A stretch of DNA of 64,000 nucleotides, from the NCBI RefSeq assembly GCF_020283565.1, contig NC_060064.1, positions 12,792,337 to 12,856,336 of the forward strand. Direction: 5' to 3'. Under the pieces are notes generated by a model. That model saw only the letters and a program-made list of their open reading frames with translations, searched no databases and had not been told where the DNA came from. This document shows, piece after piece, positions 51,345-63,635 of this stretch (position 1 is the first letter of the stretch; every line of letters begins with the position of its first letter). Position numbers and translations under genes: made by a program. The DNA is from Trifolium pratense. Lineage: Eukaryota; Streptophyta; Magnoliopsida; Fabales; Fabaceae.

Positions 51345-53467
51345 ATGAAAACTAGAATTTTGTTTCATTCCATGTCCCTAGCAGTTTCATCCTCACCAAA
51401 AAAATGGATGAGCAATTGTGTTAGAGTGCTTAACTCATTCATATGTTACCTTGTTTTCATCATCTTTGATCTTCTTGATGCTGTTTTATGCATTATCTAT
51501 AGATACCTTGATGAGCGCATTGAAGGGGTAACTTCTCCTTGTTGTTGTTCTAAATGGGAGAGACAAGAAAAGAAGATTATGATGAATGATGAAGATGATG
51601 ATCTTTCAGATAGTTTGTATGAAAGGAAGAGCATGTTTAGAAAAATGGGTTTGCTTCAATTTGGAAGAAAAAGAGAAGATTCCAATGGGAAATGTGGTGG
51701 AAGGAAAGTGAATTGTTGGTCTGATTGTGGGTGTGAGTCTTGTCTTTCATGGGTGAATGGTAGTGATGATGACTATAAACTTCATTTTGTTGTTAAGGAA
51801 CCCTTATTAGGTATGGCATTTTTACTAGTTAGGGTCGGAATGACTTATTCGAGCTTATTTACTGACATAAACACTTCTGAGACTGTTTGAGTGAACTTAT
51901 GAAAACAGCTCATGACATGTCCATAAGTTGTTTTAACATTATTTTCATAAGCTCTTTACGATAGCTTATGAAAACAGATTATAGCTCGAATGAAAACAAT
52001 TTGACTTATTATATCATTTTTTATGCAAATAGTTTATACATAAGCACTTATATGATAAATGCTTATAGACCTTAGTTTGATTCCTTTTTTTGTGTGACCA
52101 TTTTATGCATTCTAATATTGTGGTAAATTTATGTTTTACAGCCACTAGTGAAAACTGCAGGGGAGACCCTTATGAGAATGTGATATTCTTGCATGGATTT
52201 ATGTGTTCTTCATCATTTTGGACTGAGACAGTGTTTCCATGTTTCTCTGAAAATGTAAACCATAACTACAGATTAATTGCCATAGACCTATTGGGATTTG
52301 GCATGAGTCCAAAGCCAAGAGATTGTTTGTATACTTTGAAGGATCATGTCGAAATGATTGAGAAATCTGTGCTTCAACCATTGCATTTAGGTACTTTTCA
52401 TTTGGTGGCACACTCTATGGGTAGTGTCATTGCATTGGCTTTGGCTGCAAAGTACCACAACTGTGTAAAGTCAATCACTCTTGTTGCACCTGTAAGTACC
52501 TTAGACTCAAACTAGATATTGCTTTCAAGTTTTAAGAACTTGAGTGCTATGAACCAAAATGAAAAATTTGTGTGTGTTTAGCTGAGATTTTATAAAATTG
52601 ATTTTGCAGTGAAAAGTAATTTATGTTTGGATGTTATTACTTGGTCATAAATTTGATGCGAAATTTGTGTTCATGTAAAAGCTAATTTTTTATTTTTATT
52701 AAATTTGCATCAAACTTATGGCCGAGTAAAATCGTGGTCATAAAATTTTTCCGTGGAATCAAACACACACTTGGTCTTTAGTAATATCACCTGATTTTCT
52801 TTTTTCTTTCTACTTATGATTTTGGTGGCAGCCATACTCTTCTTTTGAGGGAAATGATGCTTGTTTGAATGCACTTGAAAAGTTTGCTGGAAAGAAATTG
52901 TGGCCAATGCTATCAGCTGGTTCTTCATTTATGTCATGGTATGAGCATTTGGGTCGAACTGTTTGTCTTATCTATTGCAGAAATCACAGGATATGGGAAA
53001 GGATTCTAAAATTCTTTACTCGAAAGAGGTATAATAACCATGTACTTATATAGCTAGATGTGTCGCTCTCATGTTAAGACACCAGACATGTCTTCAATCT
53101 GAAGTGTCGGTGCTACATAGTTTATAATGGATTCTCATTTACTTTTTTCAGGGATCTTAATTTCTTGATCACAGACATGACTAGACATACTCATCAATCT
53201 GCTTGGAGATCGATGCATAATGTGATATGTGGTGGAGCAAAATTCATGGATAGTTACTTGAAAATTTTGACAAAAAGTGGAGTTAGAATAAATGTTATAC
53301 AAGGTGATAAAGATCAAGTTGTCCCAAGGGAATGCATTAGTAAATTCAAGTTGAAGGCTCCACATGCTGAAATTAACATAATTCCAAATGCAGATCATAG
53401 CACTGTGCTATTAGGCAGGGAGAAGAAATTTGCACAAAATTTGGAGCATACATGGGCATCTTGTTAG
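51345..53467 (+). CDS. BDG: BODYGUARD-type alpha/beta hydrolase
   Basis: Four exons (51345-51810, 52142-52491, 52832-53028, 53152-53467) give 442 residues. The N-terminal third has a hydrophobic segment (FICYLVFIIFDLLDAVLCII) and a Cys-rich piece (CWSDCGCESCLSW) typical of BODYGUARD proteins. The alpha/beta hydrolase fold follows, with NVIFLHGFMCSSSFW and LIAIDLLGFGMSPKPRDCLY. The triad is complete: Ser247 in VAHSMGSV, Asp392 in QGDKDQVVP and His420 in NADHSTV. In Arabidopsis, BODYGUARD acts outside the epidermal cell in cuticle (cutin) formation and is annotated as a probable lysophospholipase, though its substrate is not settled. Which paralogue this is cannot be told here. A dispersed repeat lies in intron 1. 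Confidence 0.9.
51885..52075. repeat. Dispersed AGCTTATAAG-type repeat, copy 2
   Basis: Words such as GAAAACAGCTCATGACATGT and TTTTCATAAGCTCTTTACGA match the repeat in the VAR3 and CBR1 introns. Located in intron 1 of the BODYGUARD-type gene. Confidence 0.6.
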
Positions 53468-54444
53468 GTTCTAATGGTCAAAAGATGAGAATTTGTTTTT
53501 GAGTAGACATGACATTTTTGTTTTTCTTAACTTAAGATATGTATTGAATGAGAAATGAAATAAAACAAGAAAGATTATAACATGTTTTTTATCTTAAACT
53601 TTTGCCGAAATCGGTGATTCTCCCTAATCTTATTTGGAGGTATACCGCTCTTAATTTAAGTTCTTACATTTATAAGAATGAGGGAAAAAGTCTGCAAAGT
53701 TTAACTCAACTGAAAATACTAATAATAGTAGGATGGATATTTTCACCTGCGTTTAATCCGAAACTTTGCAATTGTGTGTTTGAATTTTAAGTAGTGTTTT
53801 CCACTTCGTCTTGACACGAAAAAACAAGGATAAAAGATTGATCTCCCCATTTTATTGGAAGAGAAGTATTTGGAGACAATTTGTAAAGGACTAAAATATG
53901 ACTTGTTCGTCGATAAATTTTAGCTCAACCGACAAAATTGTCAAAATTGTTAGGCCGGACATTATGACTGGGATTTGAACTTCGATTCTTCTATTTTGTA
54001 TGTGTGAATTTTCAATAATTTATCATTTTGTCTATCTACCGAATAAAAATATGACTTGTTCACACTCCAATTTAAATTTCTAAATGAAATCAAATCAGTT
54101 TTGTCTGAAATATATTTTGTAACATTGATTAACAAAACACACAGTTTTGACTTGTTGGTACAAGCACATGGTTTTCTTTTTCCAGCTTTTCAATTCATAT
54201 TACCAGTACCCAAAACATAGGTGCCAATGGTTTGATCTATAATAAATTTGGTTTCTCTGTTTATGTCACTGATACACCAACTAAGCAGTGTGTACTATTT
54301 TGCAATGGACATTTATTCATTTTAAAATGTGTAATTCTAACAACAATACTTCGTTAATAACGGATAAATTTACTATAAAAAAAACTTCCATCTAGAAGTT
54401 AATCTTTGACTACAACACAAATAAATGCAAAACTAGGCTAATGC
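53468..54444. other. Spacer 3' of the BODYGUARD-type gene
   Basis: 3' UTR and AT-rich DNA; no gene seen. Confidence 0.45.
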
Positions 54445-54812
54445 TACGGTGGACCACATTTACAAGTGGTTCACCGTGGACAAGTGATCTACCGAATATG
54501 AATTTTACGAAATTCACTGTTGGATTGAAAGTTTATATCGTATAGATCATCCATAAATTTTTTAAATTTTTTTGAAAATCATTTGATATGTTATTGAGAC
54601 TCATCAAGATTTACGTTATTTAATAAACCGTTAATCTTGATGTGTCTCAATAACATATCAAATGATTATCAATTTTTTTAAATTTTTCTATGGATGATCC
54701 ATATGATATAAACTTTCAATCCAACGGTGGATTTTGTAAAATTCGTATTCATTATAATGTTATTCATGACGGATCCACCATAGACCACTTAAAGAAGTGA
54801 TCCATATTAAAA
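54445..54812. mobile_element. Long foldback element, about 368 bp
   Basis: The two halves are imperfect inverse copies: ATCATTTGATATGTTATTGA with its inverse TCAATAACATATCAAATGAT, and TTGGATTGAAAGTTTATATC with GATATAAACTTTCAATCCAA. The outer parts (GTGGACCAC and its inverse) are diverged. The whole could form one long hairpin. Non-coding; class unknown. Confidence 0.7.
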
Positions 54813-54831
54813 TTTACCTGCAAAACTATTA

Positions 54832-56542
54832 GGGCCCGTTTGGTGCGCAGGATAGAATAGTGGCAGGATAGGATATACAACAGGATAGTGATAGGATAGG
54901 ATATCAGCAGGATAACAGTTATCCTCAGTTATCCTATCATGTGTTTGGTGCACACAGGATAACAAACATGATAACTATTATATCATATTTTTAATACATA
55001 TTTGTTCATACCAATATGATAAGATACATAACATATTTAAATGACAAAATTACCCTCGTAAAACAATTGTTATATGTTAAAAATTATATTGTAATACTTT
55101 GAATTTTATAAATAAAAATATAAATAAGTAATTGTACAAAAAGAAAAAGTAATCAAATAACTTTAAATTTTAAATACAAATCATGAGAAAATAAACAAAT
55201 TAAGTTTTTTATATGAATCATGATCAAATAAATAACTCAATTATACATGTTAGATAAGCTAAATAAATATATGATATATGTAAATAATAAAACTACCATT
55301 GCAAAAGAATTATATTTAAGTTGTTATTAAATTTAAATTAATATTGTTATTTTGCAATTTTTTAATAATTATTTTAATTTAAAATATTGTAATTTTAGGA
55401 GAATTTTGATTTTTTAGATTATGTAAATTAGGGGTGTACGTGGGCCGGATTGGGTTGGGTTTGGCCAAAACCAAAACCCAAACCACATATGGTACTCCGG
55501 GGTGGGTTTAGTAAAATAACCACCCGTTATAACATTGGGCCGGGTTGAGTAAATCCACTAATTTCCGGGTTGGATTGAGTTGGGTTGTGGGTTACCAAAA
55601 TTATTTTTCTATTTTTTTATTAAATATCTAAATATTGAATCATCATATTTTCTCATAAAAAATAACTCAATCAACGTATCTTCTTGAAAAATAGGGTAAC
55701 TTTTTTTCACTATAAAAAATAATCACTCATTTTTTTTGTGTAAATCTACTAATTTACGGGCTGGATAGCGTGTTATCCAAATGATTGTTTTGCTTTTTTT
55801 AATATCAAATGACTAAATCATGAATCACTATATTTGTTTATGAAAATTATTCAATTTTTTAAAATTTTAAAAAAATAATGCGAAAAGTTATCATATTTGT
55901 TTATAAAAATTATTCAATCTTTTTTATTTTCGTAAAAAATAGTATAACTCATTTTCAATATAAAAATATTTAATAATCAAATGAAAAAATCTTTAGTATT
56001 TTCAAAAAAAATTTCAAGAAACATAGCACTAGTGGGTTAGTGAGTTTTTTGGGTTGGGTCCGGTTTTACCCGAAACCCGATTTTTTTTAATGGGTTTTTC
56101 ATTTTTAAAATCCATATCCACCCACTTGCCCGACCCAACCCACTTTTTTGGGTTGGGTTGGGTGGGTTTGACCGGGTCAACCGGATTTGTCCAACCCATG
56201 TACACCCCTAATGTAAATTACAAAATTACCCTTGTGAGAAAATCACATATATATTTAAAAATTAATTATTTTATTATTAATTTACTATCAAATTATTTTA
56301 TTAATTTTCAATTTTTTATTTTAAAACATATTTTATAGAATAAATCAACGATTTTTTTTTCTTATCCTATCCTGCTGGTAACCCAGCTCAAATTCAGGAT
56401 AAGGATTTTAAGTAGAGAAACAGGATAGGATAAGCTTCAGGATTAACTTATCATATCCTGTTGTGTCATCAAACACTGGATTGAGACAGGATATGATATA
56501 GTTATCCTATCCTGTCTCTTATCCTGTGCACCAAACGGGCCC
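54832..56542. mobile_element. Non-autonomous Harbinger-type element, 1711 bp
   Basis: Ends GGGCCCGTTTGGTGCGCAGG and, inverted, GGGCCCGTTTGGTGCACAGG, with TTA on both sides (54829-54831, 56543-56545). CAGGATAGGATA repeats lie inside both ends. A hAT-type element is inserted at 55429-56210. No transposase is present. Confidence 0.8.
55429..56210. mobile_element. Non-autonomous hAT element, 782 bp, nested
   Basis: A perfect 8-bp target duplication ATGTAAAT (55421-55428, 56211-56218) flanks ends TAGGGGTGTACGTGGGCCGG and, inverted, TAGGGGTGTACATGGGTTGG. GGGTTGGGTT repeats lie near both ends. Non-coding. Confidence 0.85.
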
Positions 56543-57142
56543 TTAGGAAACGTCATGCTACTAGTATAAGGCATAAATGTATAATAATGAGGAAATTTTC
56601 ATTTTATCTATGGAATGACGTATTTAATAAATGTTTTTCTATGTTGAAAGGTTAGACCATCTCCACCAATCTCCAATAGGAATATTTAAGGAAGATTGAG
56701 CTTTATTTATTTTTATTTTGATATTATTCAATAGCTAAAATTTAGCGATTAAATAGTCTTTGGTCGGGGTTCGAACTATAAGTCCTGATTAAATTGATAA
56801 AAATGTTAAAATTATTATACCATATATAATGACTGAGATTCGAACTCTGATTTCCTCAGTTGTGTATGTAAATTTATATTATCTTCGTTCCTCTACCACC
56901 AAAAAAATAGTGTGTGGGTTTTAAATTTATATGCTAATATAGGATAAATTAGTGAAAAGACATAACTAAAATCTAGAGAAGTTGTTAATTTTTTTTTCAT
57001 TTTTTATACAAAGTCAATAATTTTAGAAAAAAAAAACCACTTATAAAAAATTATTATTCAGAGAAACTACTTATTTGAAAGAATTTTAATTATTTCTTAA
57101 GATTTTCATTTAAGAGAAAGACTAACAACTAACAAACCTATA

Positions 57143-57435
57143 CTACCTCCGTTCCTAAATATAAGATCCTTTTTACATTTTTTTGTTCTTTTTTATAAGA
57201 CCCCTTTGATATTTTCAAGGGCATTAATTATTTCTTTACTAACATACCCCTAATTAAAGTGTATATTTTTTTTACAATCTGTAATAAATATTTTAGAAAA
57301 ACAATAACTCATTCTCTTTCTTGAAGAATAAAATTGTAAAATCAATACCAATTGTTAACAAATTTAATGTCACAATTCACTTTCTTAGTCTCTGCAATTT
57401 TTTCAACAGGGTCTTATAATTAAGGATAAAGGTAG
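57143..57435. mobile_element. Stowaway-like MITE, 293 bp
   Basis: CTACCTCCGTTCCTAAATAT on the left against TAATTAAGGATAAAGGTAG on the right, with TA on both sides (57141-57142 and 57436-57437). Non-coding. Confidence 0.65.
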
Positions 57436-57616
57436 TATGTAGGTCAGAGATTCGAATTCCAAATACATCATTTATTCAACTTAAAGGTGAAATTTCTAAC
57501 AATTAAATTACTTCATAAAAAAATTTTATTTTATTTTTACTCAAACTTGAGTCAAACATATAGAAAACTTGTCAAAAGGATTATTATTTTTTTAAATAGA
57601 TTTTTTGTTTTGTTTT

Positions 57617-57617
<1 letters not shown>

Positions 57618-57654
<37 letters not shown>
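57618..57654. repeat. (AAT)n microsatellite
   Basis: Twelve TAA/AAT units. Confidence 0.95.
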
Positions 57655-57656
<2 letters not shown>

Positions 57657-57897
57657 ACTCTTAGACTAACTACATAAAAATGATTTCTTTAACTAAAGTA
57701 TTGAAAAACATTCGTGTATTGGGGCATTGATCAAGCCACCAAAAGTTGGTAGTTGCACCAGATCCCTTTCTCTCTCTCACTGTGACCACTCTTTCTTCCA
57801 AATTAGCTCACTCTCTTCACCTACCCCAATACCCTTCCTCTTTTATTCTCCATTCCATTCCCTTCATTCTCTTTATCCTATCTAACACAAACCCATC

Positions 57898-60800
57898 ATG
57901 GATTTTTTACAAACACCAGAAAATCAGATACTTGTTGGTGTTGTTGTGGCTGTTGTAGCCATTGGTGTTGGTGCTGTCTATCTCTTTTCATCTAAAAAGT
58001 CCAAAGGTTTCATCTTTTTCAATTTCATTTCTTGCCCACTTTAATTTCTTTGCTTCTGCTTTGATTTATTCATATGGGTCTATTGACTTTTCATTATCTG
58101 AGGATTTATAATTTTTTGTATATTTTGTTTTAGTTTTACAATTACAATTCAAACAAGACCCAACATGGTTTTGTTGATTGGTTTTGAAAATATGATTTTA
58201 ATGATGGGTTTTTGTTTTTTCCTAGGATGTTTTGATTCTTAGTATTGTTCATAATAATAGTTGTTATTATTAATGGCTATTACATAAAAATTAATAGTTG
58301 TTATTACTAATGGCTATTACATAAAAATAGTTGTTAATCCTTGTATTACTGTATTATTGCATGGAAAATGCTTCTTGTGTTTATATTGCATCTTTAATTT
58401 GATTTTCATAGGAATGGATAATTTTGTGATCTGAACTCTTCTGCTTGAATTTCTCTTTACGCACTTGTTAATGTATGCTTGTGTTTTTGATTAATTAGTA
58501 GTTCATCCTTATGATTTGGTTCGACTTTGCATCAAGGGGGATATGGGATCTAGTAATAACTCTTGACTATTTGTTTTATCTGTGTTATTTTTTGTGGTCA
58601 AATAGCCTAGTGGCTAGAAATTCACCCCCTGAGGTGAATAAGTGAGGAATCCCAGGTTCAAACCCCGACCCCTGCATATCACTACCAACTGAGCTATGCT
58701 CACGAGGACTGTTTTTCTCTACTTTGCATGTTTTATGTCATAAGTATGCTTGATGAACACCCTTTGTTTTTAATTTATTATTATTGCATTTTGATGTTTT
58801 CCCTCACAAGAAATTCTTGGATATTAACATCTTGGAACCATCTGAAAAGTTTTCAGTTTGTTTCTTGTTACTAGAAAACATTGTTCTGCTTGGTAGTTTA
58901 GGTTTATTCCATAGAAGTTGCTTTTGATTCTCTACTTCTGTTTCGAAAATAAAGTTTCTTCTTGGTCAAGTTTAATGGTTTTTGAGCATTGTTTTTTGGT
59001 ATTAACCCTCTGGTTCCTAGGGGAAGGGGCCCCGGTAATCCAGAGTTCGGCCGCGAGGTACGTAAAGCCTTACCAAGAATTGTTCCCACCAGGAATCGAA
59101 CTCAGGATCTCCCGAACAATTCGTCCTTTTAGGGAGCTCATTAATCACTTGAGCTCAATGTCTTGGTAAATGGTTTCTGAGTGTTGTAGCAGATATATAC
59201 AGCTTAATAGATTATATTTTATAAAGTTGACAGTAGTCTTTGGGCTGATTTATGTTGTACTTCCAGTGGTAATGCTAAACACACATCTTTTATCGTCATT
59301 TTCATCTGCACAAGCTACAAGGTGCATCAGTTCATGACAATGGATGTTTTCATTAATGGAACCTTACTTACACCAAGTGAAAGGCCTTAACTAAATCTTT
59401 AAAATTGAAACCAAAGTGAATCCTGAGATAATTGTGAAGTGAAATTCATTGCACTCAAACTTTGATGATTATATTACTTTTTTTTTGGATAAGATGATTA
59501 TATTACTTTTACTTGTATTATTCTCGTGATATTTTGTCGAATTTGGTTGTTTTTGTATTTAGTGTAAGCATTCATTCATATTATCTGTGTCTGTAGCTTG
59601 CTTGAACCCAGAGCAGTTCAGGGAGTTTAAACTTGTTAAGAAAGCACAGCTGAGCCATAATGTTGCAAAATTCACGTTTGAACTCCCAACACCTACTTCT
59701 GTTTTGGGACTTCCAATTGGACAACACATAAGTTGCAGGTTCGGTTGCGTGATGCTGTTTTTTTTTTTGTCTGTTTTTTATGTAACTCTATTTCAGCTAG
59801 TATTTATGTTTCATTTTGCATCTGTTCGTCATATTCTCGTATTTCTGGCTGAGAATATCTATTGCAAATGTTCAATTATAGTCGCAAGTCTAGTAAAACT
59901 TAGTTCATATTTGGATAAACAACATAATTCAGTGCTTATAGCATGAATGTTTATCATATAAGTGCTTATTTATAAGCTATTTTTATTGCAAAAGATAAAA
60001 TAAAGCCAAACTGTTTTCATATAAGCTCTAACTTGAGCTATCCTGGAAAGCTTATGGAATTAAGCTGAAACAATTTATGGACATGTCATAAGCTTTTCCA
60101 TAAGCTCTCACAAACAGTTTCACAGGTGCTTATTTATGCTTGTCGATAAGTTTTCCATGCCCTTATTTCTTCCTTAAATCCTTTACAAATGTTTTATTTT
60201 CATGTCGTTAACAAGCCGCTTTTTCAAACAGGGGTAAGGATGCTCAAGGTGATGAGGTTATCAAACCATATACTCCTACAACTTTGGATTCTGATGTTGG
60301 ACATTTTGAACTAGTTATCAAGGTATATACTGAAATGATTGGTTTTATATCCTAATGCTTTTTCTAACTTATGTGGCATTATTCTTCATCTTGTCCCTTA
60401 ATTATTTGGTTTCCTGTCAAAAATATGCCTTTATTAGATGTACCCTCAAGGAAGGATGTCACACCATTTCCGTGAGATGCGTGTTGGTGACTCTCTTGCT
60501 GTGAAAGGACCAAAGGTAACTTTTTAAAACTCATTTCTACACAATTTCCGGGCTACTCGTTTTCTTAATTTTCATTCTCGTTGATAATCACCAGAGATAC
60601 TCAATTCAACCACTCTTTAATTTTCATGTTTGTCTTGAAATCCATCCGAATTTTTAGGCTCTACATGTATACCTAATGATTTAAGATATAATTGCTTTCA
60701 GGGACGTTTCAAGTACCAACCGGGTGAGGTTAGAGCATTTGGAATGCTTGCCGGAGGGTCTGGAATCACTCCAATGTTCCAAGTATGTTATTAAGACATA

Positions 60801-61991
60801 TATGCTCGTTCTTTAAGACAGAAATTATTTCTTGTAGTTAGTTCTAAATGCTCTTAATTTGTTTGCTTGTTGTCATTCAAGGTAGCTAGAGCTATATTAG
60901 AAAACCCAAGCGACAAGACCAAGGTGCATCTTATCTATGCCAATGTTACATATGAGGACATTCTTTTGAAGGTACTTATCATTTATCCTTTCATTCAAGA
61001 ATTTCTGTCTTCATTGTATTTGTTATCCTTAGTTTGTCTAATGAAAATCTACTTTATATGCATGTGCAGGAAGAACTTGATGGCCTTGCTAGTAACTATC
61101 CGGACCGATTCAAAATATACTATGTGTTAAATCAGGTTAGTTGCTATGGCATGTAGTAGAACTATTATTGCCTTTTTGTCTTTATCATTTGTTGCTTTTG
61201 CTTTGTTTGTTGAGTCTCCATGTGCATATTTTTTCTTGATATTGTCAAATAATTAGGTGCCAACAAACTTTGATTTGAAATTTCTGGTAACAAGTCAATA
61301 TTCTATTAAAAAAATTTGTAGAAATTTTATGGTTATTAACAAGGACTAGACTTTTGGAAGAAGTTAATGAACTTGACCATGACCGGGAACTTGACTGTGA
61401 CCATAAAGCTAGATCTTTGATATTGATTGACAGTTTTCCGATGCGTCCAGTTTTATTATGCTATCTGAATTCCAACTTGAACACTTTGTTCCATGATTAA
61501 CATGATTATGCTTTCTGGAGGCATGTCACATCTTAAGTTACTGGGTGTTGATTGTTGATTGATATCTATAGATTATCGTTTAATATCTCGCTTTGTAGAT
61601 TATGTTGTAATATCTTTATAACATGTTGAATCAGTTAGTTATCTAATTGAGGAAGCAATTTTGTTAATTGATTTTGTTATGTAATCTTTTTAGCCTCCTG
61701 AGATATGGGATGGCGGCGTTGGATTTGTATCAAAGGAGATGATTCAAGCACATTTGCCTCCTCCAGCACAAGATATTAAGGTAATCATTTTCTTTATTTT
61801 GCCTATTCCTCAATTATGATGTTTCGTTGTTTTTTTCTGCTTATTGTAATGTAAAAGGGAAGATAACTGATCAGAGACATGTTCTCGAGGAATTTCAGAT
61901 TCTGAGATGTGGCCCGCCACCAATGAACAAGGCAATGGCTGCTCACCTTGAATCCCTGGAATATGCTCCTGAGTCGCAGTTCCAGTTTTGA
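57898..61991 (+). CDS. CBR1: NADH-cytochrome b5 reductase
   Basis: Nine exons (57898-58006, 59597-59738, 60232-60322, 60438-60515, 60702-60782, 60882-60971, 61070-61135, 61694-61780, 61899-61991) give 278 residues. The enzyme passes electrons from NADH through FAD to cytochrome b5 for lipid desaturation and related reactions. A single N-terminal membrane anchor is visible at residues 11-30 ([20 protein letters not shown]), with a lysine-rich stop. The FAD-binding strand KPYTPTT is at 95-101, where many family members have Arg first. The NADH site is GGSGITPM at 158-165 and CGPPPMNKA from 252, and the chain ends in Phe as is usual. Length matches plant CBR1. Introns 1 and 2 hold SINEs and a dispersed repeat. 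Located probably on the ER membrane. Confidence 0.95.
58537..58802. repeat. Repeat unit shared with 63636-64000
   Basis: Starts GGGGGATATGGGATCTAG and ends in TTATTGCATTTTGATGTTTT. The same unit recurs at the right edge of the window. It contains the tRNA-like SINE core. Confidence 0.8.
58596..58708 (-). mobile_element. tRNA-derived SINE (inside CBR1 intron 1)
   Basis: The minus strand reads GTGAGCATAGCTCAGTTGGT, a tRNA-type A box, followed by GGGTTTGAACCTGGG, a B box, then a tail ending in CTAGCCACTAGGCTATTTGA. It is not a functional tRNA because the arms do not close. A very common legume SINE pattern. Confidence 0.7.
59013..59167 (-). mobile_element. Second tRNA-like SINE type (CBR1 intron 1)
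   Basis: The minus strand reads TTGAGCTCAAGTGATTAATG (A-box-like) and, further on, GAGTTCGATTCCTGG (B-box-like), then GGTACCTCGCGG-like sequence and CCCCTTCCCC. It is a different family from the SINE at 58596. Confidence 0.55.
59925..60165. repeat. Dispersed AGCTTATAAG-type repeat, copy 3
   Basis: Words such as ATAAGTGCTTATTTATAAGC, TTATGGACATGTCATAAGCT and CATAAGCTCTCACAAACAGT in CBR1 intron 2 match the repeats at 30885 and 51885. Confidence 0.65.
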
Positions 61992-63635
61992 TCGTCTTCA
62001 TTCAGCATGGTGCTTCATTCAGCACGGTGCTTAACATTGCATTTCACGGCCTTAGCTATTTAAGAAACTGATTGCAAATTATTTTTCTTTTGGTTAAGAG
62101 TCTAGGAAACATTGGATCTACTGTGCATTTAGTTTCACAACTTTATTGAGTTTTGAAGTCTGAAATAATTGCTTTTTTCATTTGATAATGAGATATTGAG
62201 ATTGATACATTTACCATGTGTGCTAGAAAGAACTTAATATGAACTTGAACACTCTAAACTTGGGAATGGTGACAATAAAAATAGGCATATGGAGACATAA
62301 TACCAAAGTGGGTTGCACATATGGATGTGCCTCCCATAATCTTTGTATTTATTTGTTCATTATAAAAAATGCTTATTTAAATATAGATTCGAACGGATTC
62401 AAAGTCAACTCGGTTCAATTTCTAGAAATGATTCTGAAGATTAAGAAATGTATTCAATTTAATCAAGTGATTGAGCTCAAACAACTAGCTATTTGACATT
62501 TGTAAAGTACTAATAATAAATAAAGATAAGTTATTACTTCATCATGAAACCTTAAAATCGTACAAAATTAAAAATATGTTTTAAAATTTATATTTTTTGT
62601 TAACTCCATTTATAAATTATTACAATAGTGGTTTTAAAAAAGTACAATAAATAATTAAGAGTGCAACTGAAAAATTAAAATTAATAATTTATTGAGCATT
62701 GTAAATATGAAATGATATTTCCTTAATAGGTTATTTATTCAAGTGACAAACGTTGATATTACAAAGTTGAATGTCTTTATCCAAATTTGAACTTGAAACA
62801 TTGCCATTGTGTATCAATTTCAATAGTATTCGCGAATTTATCAGTGGTATCCGCGAATTATCTATATACTAAAAAAACACATAATTAACATGAGTAATGT
62901 TATGTGGACATGAAAAATGTTGTCGAACACCATGTTTACATATGGTTTGTGTTCCGTGATTGCATATGGTTTGTGTTTCGAATACACCAAAATAATTTTA
63001 TATCGCTTGGTAATCGATGTTAAGGGTAGTTTATATACAACACTCCACGAAGATGTGGACTTGGTCGGATTGGAGCATTGGTGCCGTCCGTAGGAAACGG
63101 ACCCGCGCATGCTCATGGGTTGACACACGTTAGCCCCTCAGCCTCGTGGGTATAACTGATTGTTTTTATACATCATCAATTTTTCATGTTTTTTTTTTTT
63201 TTTACTAATCATTTTTTCATGGTGAATTAACATATTAGTCATTAATATCCACCATCAATTTGAGATCATTGAGCTCACGTTATACCTTTAACAATTATAA
63301 CATCTTTAAATAATGTTTGACGATTGGATTTGTTATGAAATTAATATCAATTAGAGACCTCTTAGCTTACTACTAATAGAAGAACGCTTCCACAGTTAGA
63401 CCCTATTCTCACGCTTCCTTCTTCTTCCTTTCCATTCCAACTCTCACACTTCACACACACAAACAATCACACCTCATTTCATTCTTTCATCCATCAAAAT
63501 CTTATTTCCTTTATGCCGACCGACTATGGTCCCACATTCCTCACGTTCAGGACTGAACATCTGAAAGACGAACAAACTTGATTCAGATATCAAACATCTT
63601 AATCATATTTTTGTCAGATATAGAAAGGACTAATA
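61992..63635. other. Spacer 3' of the b5 reductase gene
   Basis: After the 3' UTR the DNA is AT-rich and without a gene. Around 63075-63145 the string ATTGGTGCCGTCCGTAGGAA and its surroundings look like a piece of an LTR element just inside an LTR, but no LTR or coding part is visible. Confidence 0.4.

Larger units (their letters stand above)
56546..57897. other. Spacer upstream of the b5 reductase gene
   Basis: AT-rich DNA with the MITE at 57143-57435 and an AAT microsatellite at 57618-57654; the last 150 bases, C/T-rich (CCCTTTCTCTCTCTCACTG), are the likely 5' leader of the reductase gene. Confidence 0.45.

Noticed and set aside
58904..59169. Overlapping 61- and 83-residue frames
   Set aside because: They run through the second SINE type and have no intron-exon support.
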